From: Exiguobacterium undae DSM 14481
Lineage (GTDB): Bacteria; Bacillota; Bacilli; Exiguobacteriales; Exiguobacteriaceae
NCBI RefSeq assembly: GCF_000620805.1
Contig: NZ_KK211187.1
Coordinates: 343,957-407,956 of the forward strand
Direction of reading: 5' to 3'
Length of the DNA stretch: 64,000 nucleotides
The position numbers and the translations under genes were made by a program. Of this stretch, positions 53,382 through 61,453 are shown in pieces. Under the pieces are notes generated by a model that was given only the letters and a program-made list of their open reading frames with translations, ran no database searches and was not told where the DNA came from. Numbering within the stretch: position 1 is the first letter of the stretch; each line of letters starts with the position of its first letter.

Positions 53382-53708
53382 TCACTCTTCCGGCTGTTTG
53401 ATCAAGACATAGGACAGCGTCGCGATCAGCGTCAAAAACAATCCGCATCCGATCGTGATGTACGCCATCGTAAAGATTTTCCCGAGCGTCGTGACGGGGG
53501 AAAATGTCGGATGCCCGACCGTACTCAGTGTCGTGATGCAAAAGTAGAGCGCATCGACGACCGATAAATTTTCTTGCGTGCTGTAAAAAATCGTTCCGGA
53601 AATCAATGTCAACAGACAGAGAATCAATAATCCTTGGAAGTACGACAAGTGGAACGCACGACGTATTCCTTTGAACAGGCGTGAAAAAATAGCGAACGCG
53701 GAAATCAT
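53382..53708 (-). CDS. Two-TM potassium channel family protein with atypical filter
   Basis: A 108-residue protein with two membrane helices (about 27-45 and 76-102) and a pore helix plus selectivity filter between them, the minimal K+ channel plan. The filter reads TTLSTVGHPTF (residues 59-69), with TVGH-P in place of TVGYG, so selectivity may differ. There is no RCK domain. Its ATG overlaps the stop of the GGDEF gene (ATGA), behind GGAGGGG, and the next gene follows after 15 bp. Confidence 0.85.
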   Translation of the reverse strand: MISAFAIFSRLFKGIRRAFHLSYFQGLLILCLLTLISGTIFYSTQENLSVVDALYFCITTLSTVGHPTFSPVTTLGKIFTMAYITIGCGLFLTLIATLSYVLIKQPEE

Positions 53709-55288
53709 CTGGCCCCTCCTTCATACGGTCGTTGTATCGGATCCAGCGTATCATGAATCCGGTATCCGTTTTTGCCGTTATGTTTGATATGATACATCGC
53801 TTGATCGGCATGATGAATCAACGTATCGAGACTGATGCCGTGGTCAGGGGAATAACTGAGACCGATGCTCGTCCGAATCTCAATCAACTCTTCCGCCAAA
53901 AGAAACGGATTGTCTTGGAACGTTTTTAAGAGTGACGACATGAACTGATGGAGCTGATCCGGTGTCTGATCATACAACAGTAAAAAGAATTCATCGCCCC
54001 CGACACGCGCCGCAAAGCCGAGCGATGCAACTTCTTGTTCAAGTAATCGGGCCATGTGGATTAAGAACGCATCCCCAATCTGATGCCCGTACGTATCGTT
54101 GATGCCTTTGAATCCATCCAGATCGACGACGACAATCGTAATGCTCATCCGTTTCAACAGTTCTTGTCCGGCTGCTTCATAAAAACTGCGCCGGTTGGCA
54201 ATCTTCGTCAGTGGATCGTGATATGCAAAAAAGCGAATCGTTTGCTCGGCCTCTTTGAAGGACTGGATATCCCGAATCAACAACATTCCGTGGAGTTCCT
54301 GTTCGATGAAGACGAAATCGGCATCCATCACGACATACCGTTCCTGTTGTTCCCGGGTGACGACTTTCGTTTCGTACTCATTGAATTTGCGCTGCGACTG
54401 GAAATGGACCTCGTAATGGACCGTCCAGTCCTGCTGTTTTTTCTCCGGCAGATAATCGGCGAACGGATGACCCAACAAGTCCTGCTCTTTCAGTAACGTA
54501 TAGGCGGCAGGATTCGCACTCTCGATCCGGCCGTACCGGTCGACCAACAGGATCGCGGAAGGATTCAAGTTATACAGCGTCGCAAACCGTTTTTGGTAGG
54601 ACGCAAGATAATCAAACCGACGCATCGCAATCGTCAAGGCAGCCGCCCAAAACAGTCCGCCGTACATATAGGCATACGGGGGCATGATGCCATAAAACGA
54701 GTTGTAACCGAAGACGACATCCCAGACAAGGACGATCAGCGCAACACCCAGCAAGACGTTGATGATGCCGCGTCGTGCGTCACGCAAGTGCGTCCGGGCG
54801 TAGACGAGGAGACCGATCACGAGGACGTGGAAGACGTTCCCGACCGTCATCGTGATCAAATAGGACGGATTGAACTCCGGATAGATGAACAGTCCGATCC
54901 GGTCGAACTGTTGGCTGTTGATGACGTTCGTCTGAAAGACATAGGTAAACAAGACGATGGCCATCGGCAGGTAAAAGATGCCCGGATACAGGAGGCGCGG
55001 CATCTTTTTCCACAAGTTCGACACACGGAAGATAAAATGAAGCGATGTACTGAAGACGAGTAAGCCGGCATTCCCGAACCAATACGTCACAAAAGCCGGA
55101 CTCATCGCGACCGGTGCGGTATTTCGGAAAAACTCACCGAGGAATAACATCCCGTAGGCAAAGGTAAACAAGCTCAACAACCGGTGTTGCGAGCGCTTCG
55201 GATTCCGCAAAAAGATATCGACCGCCATATAAAACATGATGAACGTCGGAATCAAATAGACGGCTGCGTACAAAAACAAATTCGTCAT
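53705..55288 (-). CDS. Membrane diguanylate cyclase (7TM-PAS-GGDEF)
   Basis: A 527-residue protein: seven N-terminal membrane helices (about 1-225, like the histidine kinase 7TM sensor), a PAS domain (about 235-350), and a GGDEF domain with intact ARVGGDEFFLLLYD near residue 430. It should make cyclic di-GMP. The inhibitory RxxD before the active site is missing, so product inhibition may be weak. The ATG at 55288 follows AAAGGACGG. The 3' end overlaps the K+ channel gene, so the two are coupled. Confidence 0.92.
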   Translation of the reverse strand: MTNLFLYAAVYLIPTFIMFYMAVDIFLRNPKRSQHRLLSLFTFAYGMLFLGEFFRNTAPVAMSPAFVTYWFGNAGLLVFSTSLHFIFRVSNLWKKMPRLLYPGIFYLPMAIVLFTYVFQTNVINSQQFDRIGLFIYPEFNPSYLITMTVGNVFHVLVIGLLVYARTHLRDARRGIINVLLGVALIVLVWDVVFGYNSFYGIMPPYAYMYGGLFWAAALTIAMRRFDYLASYQKRFATLYNLNPSAILLVDRYGRIESANPAAYTLLKEQDLLGHPFADYLPEKKQQDWTVHYEVHFQSQRKFNEYETKVVTREQQERYVVMDADFVFIEQELHGMLLIRDIQSFKEAEQTIRFFAYHDPLTKIANRRSFYEAAGQELLKRMSITIVVVDLDGFKGINDTYGHQIGDAFLIHMARLLEQEVASLGFAARVGGDEFFLLLYDQTPDQLHQFMSSLLKTFQDNPFLLAEELIEIRTSIGLSYSPDHGISLDTLIHHADQAMYHIKHNGKNGYRIHDTLDPIQRPYEGGAR

Positions 55289-55380
55289 GAAAAACCGTCC
55301 TTTTGAATAAAATGAATTGAATAGTTTCATTATAGGAGGAAGAAAAGGATGCAGCGATTGTCTTTTCAACAAAAGGGAAA

Positions 55381-56220
55381 TCAGTCTAAATTTAACGTCA
55401 GTTGCCGGGTTTTGACGGTTCCGATCAGACCGGACGGATCGTTCGCCGTTTTATGAGCGACGAATGCTTCATCTTCCGGTGCGGTTCGGACACGTAACGG
55501 CTTTTCGTCTGCGTGGACGAGATCGAATACCAACTCGGCGATGTCATCCGCTGACTGCCGCTCTTGATGGCGGATGCGGTAGGTGCGTAAATAACTCTCG
55601 ACAATCGGCTTGAAGTCATCATCGTGAAGTCCGCCCGTCTGCTCGAGACGGTCGAGGACGCTTGCGGTAAAGTTCGTCTCGACGGCAGCGGGTTCGATCA
55701 ATGTGACATCAATCGAGAAAAATGGTTTGTAATAGGTGGCGAGACTTTCGAACAATCCTTCGAGAGCAAATTTACTGGCGCAATAAATTTCATTCATCGG
55801 CTGACCGACAAGGCCGCTGATGCTTGAAGTCGCGAGCAGATGACTGCCGTGCGGAGCGGCTTTGAGCAGCGGCAGACAACATTCAACCGTCCGCATGACG
55901 CCAAAGACGTTGATATCAAACAGTTGATTGATTTCGTAACTCGTTGCTTGTCCGAGCGCCCGCAACAATCCTTGTCCGGCATTACAAAATAAGGCATTCA
56001 GATGCCCGACTTCCTGCTCGATGACGGCGACGGCTTGTTTCAGGCTCGCAAGATCGGTGACGTCGACTTCAAGAAAATGCAGATTTGGCACAGCTTGTTG
56101 CTCGAGTGCCGGCGTCCATTCGCGGATGCCGGCGTAGACCGTCCATCCCTCCTCAGCGAAACGTGTGGCGGTCGCAAGACCTATGCCGGACGAGGCCCCG
56201 GTAATGAAAATCGTACGCAT
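55381..56220 (-). CDS. Short-chain dehydrogenase/reductase (SDR)
   Basis: A 279-residue classical-type SDR. The cofactor motif is ITGASSGIGLATA near residue 6, followed by the NAG motif (FCNAGQG), the catalytic Ser in LATSSISGLVG, and YCASKFALEGL (Tyr-x3-Lys) near residue 146. It acts on an unknown carbonyl or alcohol substrate with NAD(P)H. It is monocistronic and divergent from the DeoR gene, so a shared 130-bp promoter region may co-regulate them. Confidence 0.92.
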   Translation of the reverse strand: MRTIFITGASSGIGLATATRFAEEGWTVYAGIREWTPALEQQAVPNLHFLEVDVTDLASLKQAVAVIEQEVGHLNALFCNAGQGLLRALGQATSYEINQLFDINVFGVMRTVECCLPLLKAAPHGSHLLATSSISGLVGQPMNEIYCASKFALEGLFESLATYYKPFFSIDVTLIEPAAVETNFTASVLDRLEQTGGLHDDDFKPIVESYLRTYRIRHQERQSADDIAELVFDLVHADEKPLRVRTAPEDEAFVAHKTANDPSGLIGTVKTRQLTLNLD

Positions 56221-56350
56221 ACGTGATTCCTCCTTTTAAAATCCGAGTCCTAGTTTTCTTTACCCGAATTCAACAAATATATTTTGCGTAAAAATTGCAC
56301 ATTTTAATTTAAAAACTTAAAATAAAGAAAAGAACTGGGAGGGAATCTAA

Positions 56351-57112
56351 ATGGCGCAACAGGAACGACTTCAACAAATGCGCGAATGGATCAAGACGAC
56401 CCCTGAGATTTCACTCGATCAGGTGATGGAAGAATACCGGATTTCACGGGATACGGCGCGTCGTGATCTGATTGCACTTGAGCAGGAAGGCCAGATCATC
56501 CGGGTCAAAAATGGCTTGATTCGTGTCGGGACGAACACGACCGTACAATACGATCGACGAACGGAGCAACCGGAAAAAAACCGCATTGCCAAACGGGCGG
56601 TCCGCTATGTCGAACGAAATCAAACCATCATCTTGGATGCTGCGACGACGGTCGCCCGGATGACGGTCCATCTCCCGGTGCAACCCCTCCACATCGTCAC
56701 GAACTCCCTCGCGATCGTCGAGCAGGTCGAGGCACGTCCGGAAATCGATTTGTATGTGACCGGGGGAAAGTTTGATCGGCATGCGCGTAGCTTGGTCGGC
56801 ATCAAGACGGCCGATGATATTTTAAACTATCAGGTCGATCGTGTGTTTCTCGGAGCATGTGGTCTGACGGAGCAAGGGGTGTTTGCTGAAAATCTCGAAG
56901 AGGCGATCGTCAAAAAAGCGATGATCCGCAGTGCCGGTGAGGTCATCGTGCTCGCCGACCGGACAAAATTTGAGAAACGTTTTCTGCATAAGGTTTGTGA
57001 CCTGGACCAGATTGACGTCTTGATCACTGACGAACAACCAACAGACAGCTGGCAGGACTGGTTACGTGAAGCAGCAGTCTTGCTCGAAATAGCAGAGGAG
57101 GAACAAGCATGA
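56351..57112 (+). CDS. DeoR family transcriptional regulator
   Basis: A 253-residue sugar-type repressor. The N-terminal HTH holds ISLDQVMEEYRISRDTARRDLIALEQEGQIIRVKNG, and the sugar-phosphate sensor domain holds TIILDAATTV and the NSLAIVEQ region, with FLGACGLTEQGVFAENLEEAIVKKAMI near residue 160. The effector is probably a phosphorylated sugar or polyol. The start follows GGGAGGG. The stop overlaps the dehydrogenase start (ATGA), so the regulator leads its own three-gene operon. Confidence 0.93.
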   Translation: MAQQERLQQMREWIKTTPEISLDQVMEEYRISRDTARRDLIALEQEGQIIRVKNGLIRVGTNTTVQYDRRTEQPEKNRIAKRAVRYVERNQTIILDAATTVARMTVHLPVQPLHIVTNSLAIVEQVEARPEIDLYVTGGKFDRHARSLVGIKTADDILNYQVDRVFLGACGLTEQGVFAENLEEAIVKKAMIRSAGEVIVLADRTKFEKRFLHKVCDLDQIDVLITDEQPTDSWQDWLREAAVLLEIAEEEQA

Positions 57113-58149
57113 CGACGATTCAAACGACGCTTGTCGGATTCGGATTTTCAGCCGTGACATTTCATGCCCCATTGATTCAAGCGTTACCGGAGTTTACGGT
57201 CCGACAAGTCGTTTCGAGCCAAGCAGAGAAGGTCGCGACCGTCTTTCCGGATGCGGCCGTCATCGCGACGTTAGAGGAAGCACTTCAAGATGAGCAGACG
57301 GAACTGGTCATCATTACGACGCCAACCGCCTTACATTTTGACATGGCAAAACAGGCAATCGAGGCGAAAAAACACGTCCTGCTCGAAAAACCGGCGGTCG
57401 TGACGATCGAAGAAGCGGAAGAACTGATGCGCCTTGCCGATCAGCAGGGTGTGCGGGTCGCAGTTTATCAAAATCGACGGTATGACGGCGATTTCTTGAC
57501 GATCGAGCAGTTGATTGAAATGAATGAGATCGGCGACTGGCAATGGCTTGAATCGCGGTTTGACCGGTATCGTCCGGTCGTGCGGGACCGGTGGCGCGAA
57601 CAGAAGGGACCGGGCTCCGGGATTTTATTTGATCTTGGTTCCCATTTGATTGATCAAGCGCTCGCTTTATTCGGCGAACCGGATGCGGTTGTTGGTGATG
57701 TCTTGTTCCAGCGTGACGGGGCAGAGACGGATGACGGCTTCCAGATGACGTTGTTTTACGGAAAGCGCCGTGTCGTCTTACGGTCAAACTCCTTTATCCA
57801 AGGACCAACCCCGCGGTTTGAGTTACATGCGACACGCGGCAGTTACGTCAAATACGGGATGGATCCGCAAGAAGCCCGACTGGCGTCCGGTCAACCAATC
57901 GATCACACATTCGGACGGGACGAGGAAACGAACTACGGTTATCTGCAGATTGCCGATCAGCCGCCGGAACGGTTGGCGACACTTCCGGGAAACTATCTCG
58001 GGTTTTATGAAGCGTTGGCGAAAGGGCTTGCGACCGGAGATTTACCAGTCGACTTGACCGATGCTTTGAAGACGATGCAACTGATTGAAGCGGTCCGGTT
58101 GAGCAGTGAGACCGGACGGAAAATCCTGCGGAAGGAGTGGGAGGGATGA
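57109..58149 (+). CDS. Gfo/Idh/MocA family oxidoreductase (YdgJ/scyllo-inositol dehydrogenase-like)
   Basis: A 346-residue NAD(P)-dependent dehydrogenase. The Rossmann start VGFGFSAVTFHAPLIQ, the EKP motif LLEKPAVVTIEEAEEL near residue 93 and the stretch NRRYDGDFLTIEQL to RPVVRDRWREQKGPGSGILFDLG are strongly like E. coli YdgJ, a scyllo-inositol dehydrogenase. The substrate is therefore probably an inositol or related sugar, under control of the DeoR gene before it. It overlaps both neighbours by 4 bp. Confidence 0.9.
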   Translation: MTTIQTTLVGFGFSAVTFHAPLIQALPEFTVRQVVSSQAEKVATVFPDAAVIATLEEALQDEQTELVIITTPTALHFDMAKQAIEAKKHVLLEKPAVVTIEEAEELMRLADQQGVRVAVYQNRRYDGDFLTIEQLIEMNEIGDWQWLESRFDRYRPVVRDRWREQKGPGSGILFDLGSHLIDQALALFGEPDAVVGDVLFQRDGAETDDGFQMTLFYGKRRVVLRSNSFIQGPTPRFELHATRGSYVKYGMDPQEARLASGQPIDHTFGRDEETNYGYLQIADQPPERLATLPGNYLGFYEALAKGLATGDLPVDLTDALKTMQLIEAVRLSSETGRKILRKEWEG

Positions 58150-58607
58150 AACTGACGGAGTTGTTGGCACAAGAGCATACCTTGACGTTACAGAGTTTTA
58201 CGAATCAGGAGGCACTGCGGGCCGGACAATATGTCATCGAGCGAGCGTTGCAGGAACAATTGTCTGTCGCCGTCGAACTGAAGCGAAACGGACAATGCTT
58301 GTTTTACGCAGCACTCGACGGAACGGCACCGGATCAGGAAGAGTGGATCCGCCGGAAATCGAACGTCGTGCTCCGGCACGGTCACAGTTCGCTCTACATG
58401 CGTCTCTACAATGAGAGCAAGCAACGGTCCTACCATACGATGTACGCTGTCGATCCGGCCGACTATGCCGATGCCGGTGGTTCCTTTCCAATCCGCGTCA
58501 CGGGAGTCGGTGTCATCGGGACAATCACCGTGTCCGGTTTATCGCAAGAAGCAGATCATCAGCTGGCAGTGGATGCCTTGATGTATTTGAACGGGCAAGA
58601 CAAGTAG
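58146..58607 (+). CDS. UPF0303 family (HbpS/GlcG-like) protein
   Basis: A 153-residue protein of the UPF0303 family, with SSLYMRLYNESKQRSY near residue 85 and a C-terminal GSFPIRVTGVGVIGTITVSGLSQEADHQLAVDAL. The fold resembles heme-binding GlcG/HbpS proteins, but function is not established. The ATG at 58146 overlaps the dehydrogenase stop and is preceded by GGGAGGG. Its tight link to DeoR and an inositol-type dehydrogenase hints at a sugar or redox role. Confidence 0.85.
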   Translation: MKLTELLAQEHTLTLQSFTNQEALRAGQYVIERALQEQLSVAVELKRNGQCLFYAALDGTAPDQEEWIRRKSNVVLRHGHSSLYMRLYNESKQRSYHTMYAVDPADYADAGGSFPIRVTGVGVIGTITVSGLSQEADHQLAVDALMYLNGQDK

Positions 58608-58639
58608 AACAGGATGGACTGAAAATTGATTGCTATACA

Positions 58640-58842
58640 AAAGAGGGCGGCAGATTATAATTCTGCCACCCTTGTTTCGTGCAAAAGGAATCACTCGTTT
58701 CACGCGACTCCTACAGGAAAAGGCGCAAGGTGACTTGCGCTGTCAGAGACGAACAAGACCCACTTTCCTGCCTCATTGAGGCAGGAAAGTTGGCTTGTGT
58801 CTCGCCTGAGGAAAGCGCGTGAAAGAAAGAGTGATTCCTTTT
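58640..58842 (+). repeat. Structured repeat element, copy 3
   Basis: It begins with the hairpin AGGGCGGCAGA-N8-TCTGCCACCCT (58652-58672), also present in copy 2. The core is closed by AAAAGGAATCACTC (58683-58696) and GAGTGATTCCTTTT (58829-58842). It holds CACGCGACTCCTACAGG, the hairpin GCGCAAG-GTGA-CTTGCGC, CTGTCAGAGACGAACAAGACCC, the hairpin TTTCCTGCCTC-ATT-GAGGCAGGAAA, and GGCTTGTGTCTCGCCTGAGG followed by GCGCGTGAAA, which pairs with TTTCACGCG. It lies between convergent genes. Confidence 0.85.
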
Positions 58843-58870
58843 AATGTTAGATAACCAATCATTTTGACGA

Positions 58871-59350
58871 TCAAGAAGCGATCGAGTCAGAAGCAGGAGC
58901 AGCAGCACGCCGTTTGTTGCCGCGATAAATGAAGAACAAAGCAGCGAGCATGAACAAGAGACCGGCAAACCGTTTGAGATCAAACGCCACTTCGACGCCA
59001 CCAAATGTCCCGAAGTGATCGAGCACCATTCCGGCAGACAACTGTCCGATGACGGTTGCGATGCTGGCTGCCGTCACACCAATCTTGGGAACGGCGAGAA
59101 TGGTGAGGAACAGATAACTGACGCCGAACCAGACGGCACTGAGTTGCCAGCGTGGGGCGTCAAGCAACATCAGGACATCTCCTTGTCCAAAGAAAAGGAC
59201 GGCGAGTGCGAGCAGCAACATGCCGGTGAAGAACGTCAAGAACGTACTTTCCAGTGCGCCGGCTTTTTGACCAAACGCGCCGTTGATTGAAGACTGGGCG
59301 CTGAGGAGTACACCTCCAAGCAGCGTCATACCAAGTAATGCGATATTCAT
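58871..59350 (-). CDS. DMT family half-size transporter (DUF606), subunit 2
   Basis: A 159-residue membrane protein with five hydrophobic segments, of the DUF606 group of the drug/metabolite transporter superfamily. Family marks are AQSSINGAFGQKAGALESTFLTFFTG near residue 18 and TVIGQLSAGMVLDHFG near residue 100. Half-size DUF606 proteins usually occur as pairs that form heterodimers; the paralogue lies 12 bp upstream. The start has TAAGGAGG. Likely controlled by the ArsR gene before the pair. Confidence 0.88.
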   Translation of the reverse strand: MNIALLGMTLLGGVLLSAQSSINGAFGQKAGALESTFLTFFTGMLLLALAVLFFGQGDVLMLLDAPRWQLSAVWFGVSYLFLTILAVPKIGVTAASIATVIGQLSAGMVLDHFGTFGGVEVAFDLKRFAGLLFMLAALFFIYRGNKRRAAAPASDSIAS

Positions 59351-59362
59351 TACGATTCCTCC

Positions 59363-59791
59363 TTAAAAAATCAAAAATAGGGCGATGACCATCAGACCGG
59401 ATGCGATCAACTTATCTTTGTTGATGGCGACCCGCGGACTCCCGAGCCAGCCTTTGTGTTCGATGATCATGCTGGCGATCATCTGACCGATGATGACGCT
59501 GATCATCGCCAGTCCGACACCGACGAGCGGAATGCTGATGATGAGGATCGTTAAGTATATACTTCCGAGCAGTCCGCCGAGCAACGTCCATTTTGGTGCC
59601 TTAAACGTGTAGCCGAGCGAGCCTTTTCCGAAAAAGAGCATGATGATGCCGATGATGATCGTCCCGGCAAAGAAATTATAGAAACTGCTCTCAAGTTTGC
59701 CGATGCTGTTGCCGAGTTCTCCATAAATCGCGCCTTCGATGCTGAGCGAGATGCCGGCAAGCAAGGCGAACAAGTAATAAATGAATTTCAC
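59363..59791 (-). CDS. DMT family half-size transporter (DUF606), subunit 1
   Basis: A 142-residue five-helix DUF606 protein, paralogue and probable heterodimer partner of 58871-59350. It has IEGAIYGELGNSIGKLESSFYNFFAGTI near residue 18 and SVIIGQMIASMIIEHKGWLG near residue 99. It starts with GTG at 59791 behind a weak AAGTGA site. A perfect dyad ATATATCGA/TCGATATAT lies between it and arsR, so the regulator probably controls this pair. The substrate is unknown. Confidence 0.87.
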   Translation of the reverse strand: MKFIYYLFALLAGISLSIEGAIYGELGNSIGKLESSFYNFFAGTIIIGIIMLFFGKGSLGYTFKAPKWTLLGGLLGSIYLTILIISIPLVGVGLAMISVIIGQMIASMIIEHKGWLGSPRVAINKDKLIASGLMVIALFLIF

Positions 59792-59820
59792 AATCCGTCA
59801 CTTCTTTCTTTAACAAATCT

Positions 59821-59844
59821 ATATATCGAGAAATGTCGATATAT
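59821..59844. promoter_or_regulatory. ArsR operator between arsR and the DMT pair
   Basis: The perfect dyad ATATATCGA-N6-TCGATATAT contains TATCG-N8-CGATA, the same pattern as in the arsR promoter. Confidence 0.75.
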
Positions 59845-59861
59845 GAGTAAAGGAAAACCCG

Positions 59862-60179
59862 TTAGAGTTCTCCCTTGAAGTACTCCGCCAGTTCGCTGAT
59901 CTTTTGTTCATTTCGCCGATAATAGGTCCACTTGCCGTGACGCTCTGATTCGAGCAGTCCGACTTTTTGTAACATCGCCAAGTACTGGGATACCGTGGAT
60001 TGGGACAAGTTTGCCTTCTCCTGGATATCACCGACACAAACGCCTCCTTTTTCAGCGGAATTCGTTGACAAGTGAGCGGTCGGTTTACCGAAATGAGTTT
60101 GAGGATCTTTGAGCCAGCGTAAGATATCGAGCCGTACTTCGTTCGACAGAGCTTTAAAAAGATCAACTTGATGTGTCAT
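59862..60179 (-). CDS. ArsR/SmtB family transcriptional regulator
   Basis: A 105-residue winged-helix repressor with LFKALSNEVRLDILRWL near the N-terminus and the recognition helix ANLSQSTVSQYLAMLQKVGLL. The CxC of arsenic or zinc sensors is reduced to one Cys (GVCVGDI), so a classical metal site is doubtful. A consensus promoter ends only 6 bp before the ATG and there is no ribosome binding site, so the mRNA is predicted to be leaderless. It likely represses itself and the DMT pair. Confidence 0.9.
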   Translation of the reverse strand: MTHQVDLFKALSNEVRLDILRWLKDPQTHFGKPTAHLSTNSAEKGGVCVGDIQEKANLSQSTVSQYLAMLQKVGLLESERHGKWTYYRRNEQKISELAEYFKGEL

Positions 60180-60185
60180 GCCATC

Positions 60186-60214
60186 AATCTAATCGATAGT
60201 TTCCGATATGTCAA
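60186..60214 (-). promoter_or_regulatory. arsR promoter with operator in the spacer (predicted leaderless start)
   Basis: On the minus strand TTGACA (60214-60209), 17 bp, TAGATT (60191-60186). The operator TATCG-N8-CGATT fills 60208-60191. The start codon at 60179 is where transcription should begin. Confidence 0.7.
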
Positions 60215-60215
60215 T

Positions 60216-60665
60216 TCATCGGTTTGAGTTGGCAAAAGCAGATTTATCGAGTGCATGTGTAATCTTGTCACCCGTTGCCGGCTGAAAACCGAGTCCTTGG
60301 TAAAACGGATCCGCCTGCTCGCTGTAGAGAACCAAACGATCATACGTCAAAAAAGCTTCGGACACGATTTTCTCAAGCAGTGCTGTTCCGATGCCTTGCG
60401 ACCGTGCTTCCGGTAAGACATAGACATGGCGGATCCGACCTGTTTTGGTCTGACCGGATTGTTTCATATAGCCACCGCAAGCGAGGACCTGATTGGTCGT
60501 CGACAAGGCGACGAACATCGCTTCCCCGTTTTCTTGAAAGGTTTCCTGCCGGCGGTTGCGTAACATGTGTTCAACGAACATAAACTCTTCCTGTGAACTT
60601 TTGGCAAGCAGCGGAAGCCAGTTGTAGCCGTCAAAATCGTTCACCCGTTCGATTGTCATTTCCAT
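60216..60665 (-). CDS. GNAT family N-acetyltransferase
   Basis: A 149-residue acetyltransferase with the acetyl-CoA loop RHVYVLPEARSQGIGTALLEKI near residue 81 and the late YSEQADPFYQGLGFQPATG. The acceptor is unknown. The start at 60665 has AAGGAGG eight bases upstream. It ends 36 bp before arsR on the same strand, but arsR has its own promoter in that gap. No terminator is seen between them. Confidence 0.88.
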   Translation of the reverse strand: MEMTIERVNDFDGYNWLPLLAKSSQEEFMFVEHMLRNRRQETFQENGEAMFVALSTTNQVLACGGYMKQSGQTKTGRIRHVYVLPEARSQGIGTALLEKIVSEAFLTYDRLVLYSEQADPFYQGLGFQPATGDKITHALDKSAFANSNR

Positions 60666-60783
60666 CGGTCATTCCTCCTTCTTCTCCCTGCATTATTCCT
60701 TTTTTGAGCGTGTCAAAAACACGATTTGTTTCACAAACAATCTTTTTTTTACGAGAGACTGGATTTTTAAAAGCCATTTTGCG

Positions 60784-60789
60784 TATAAT
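60784..60789 (+). promoter_or_regulatory. Probable -10 box of rpoE
   Basis: A perfect TATAAT lies 46 bp before the rpoE start; no good -35 box is seen at 17 bp, so the promoter call is tentative. Confidence 0.45.
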
Positions 60790-60834
60790 GAGAAGTAATG
60801 GATTGAACGCAAATGAAAGGAAGTGGCCGTCACA

Positions 60835-61359
60835 ATGAGCCTCAGCCGTTTAAGTAAAGAAGAAATTACTGATCTTTCACTGATTAACTTCGTCAATGAA
60901 ATGCTGCAAGAAGCGGGCGAACAGCCTATCACTTTCGATGACATCACAAAAGAAATCGAAAAATATCATACGTTTACAAATGAAGAGGACAAGTTCGAGA
61001 AACTTGCCCAACTCTATACAGACATGAACATCGATGGGAACTTCGTTAACGTAGGAGCTAACCGTTGGTCCCTTCGTGCGTGGTATCCGTTTGACAAATC
61101 GGATGAAGATTTGGTCATCGAAGCACGTCAACGTGGAGAACTGGATGAGTTCGAAGAAGAGTTCAACTACGATGCAGAAGAAGATGAATTCGAGACGATC
61201 GAAGATGATCTCGATACGTTCGCGAAAACAGCCGATTACGATGCAGCTGACGACAGCGAAGATGATACATTCAAAAAAGTCGCGGTCATCGATGATCTCG
61301 ACGACGATTTGGATGAAGAAGACCTCGAAGATTTCGAGGAAGATGAAGAAGAAGTTTAA
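60835..61359 (+). CDS. rpoE: DNA-directed RNA polymerase delta subunit
   Basis: A 174-residue delta factor of Gram-positive RNA polymerase, which helps recycling and lowers open-complex stability. The N-terminal HARE-HTH domain (about 1-90) contains FDDITKEIEKY, QLYTDMNIDGNFVNVGANRWSLRAWYPFD. The rest is an unstructured, extremely acidic D/E tail. ATG 60835 is preferred, with AAAGGAA 11 bases upstream; a GTG four codons earlier is possible. It precedes pyrG as in B. subtilis, with a terminator between them. Confidence 0.95.
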   Translation: MSLSRLSKEEITDLSLINFVNEMLQEAGEQPITFDDITKEIEKYHTFTNEEDKFEKLAQLYTDMNIDGNFVNVGANRWSLRAWYPFDKSDEDLVIEARQRGELDEFEEEFNYDAEEDEFETIEDDLDTFAKTADYDAADDSEDDTFKKVAVIDDLDDDLDEEDLEDFEEDEEEV

Positions 61360-61369
61360 CAACCGCAAC

Positions 61370-61403
61370 CTGCTATTTTTGAACATGAAAATAGCAGTTT
61401 TTT
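61370..61403 (+). terminator. Terminator of rpoE
   Basis: A 10-bp stem CTGCTATTTT / AAAATAGCAG with an 8-nt loop and six Ts. Confidence 0.88.
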
Positions 61404-61453
61404 CGTTGACGGCTGACGACAGCACGCTTGATTTTTGACTTTAAAAAATCTGC

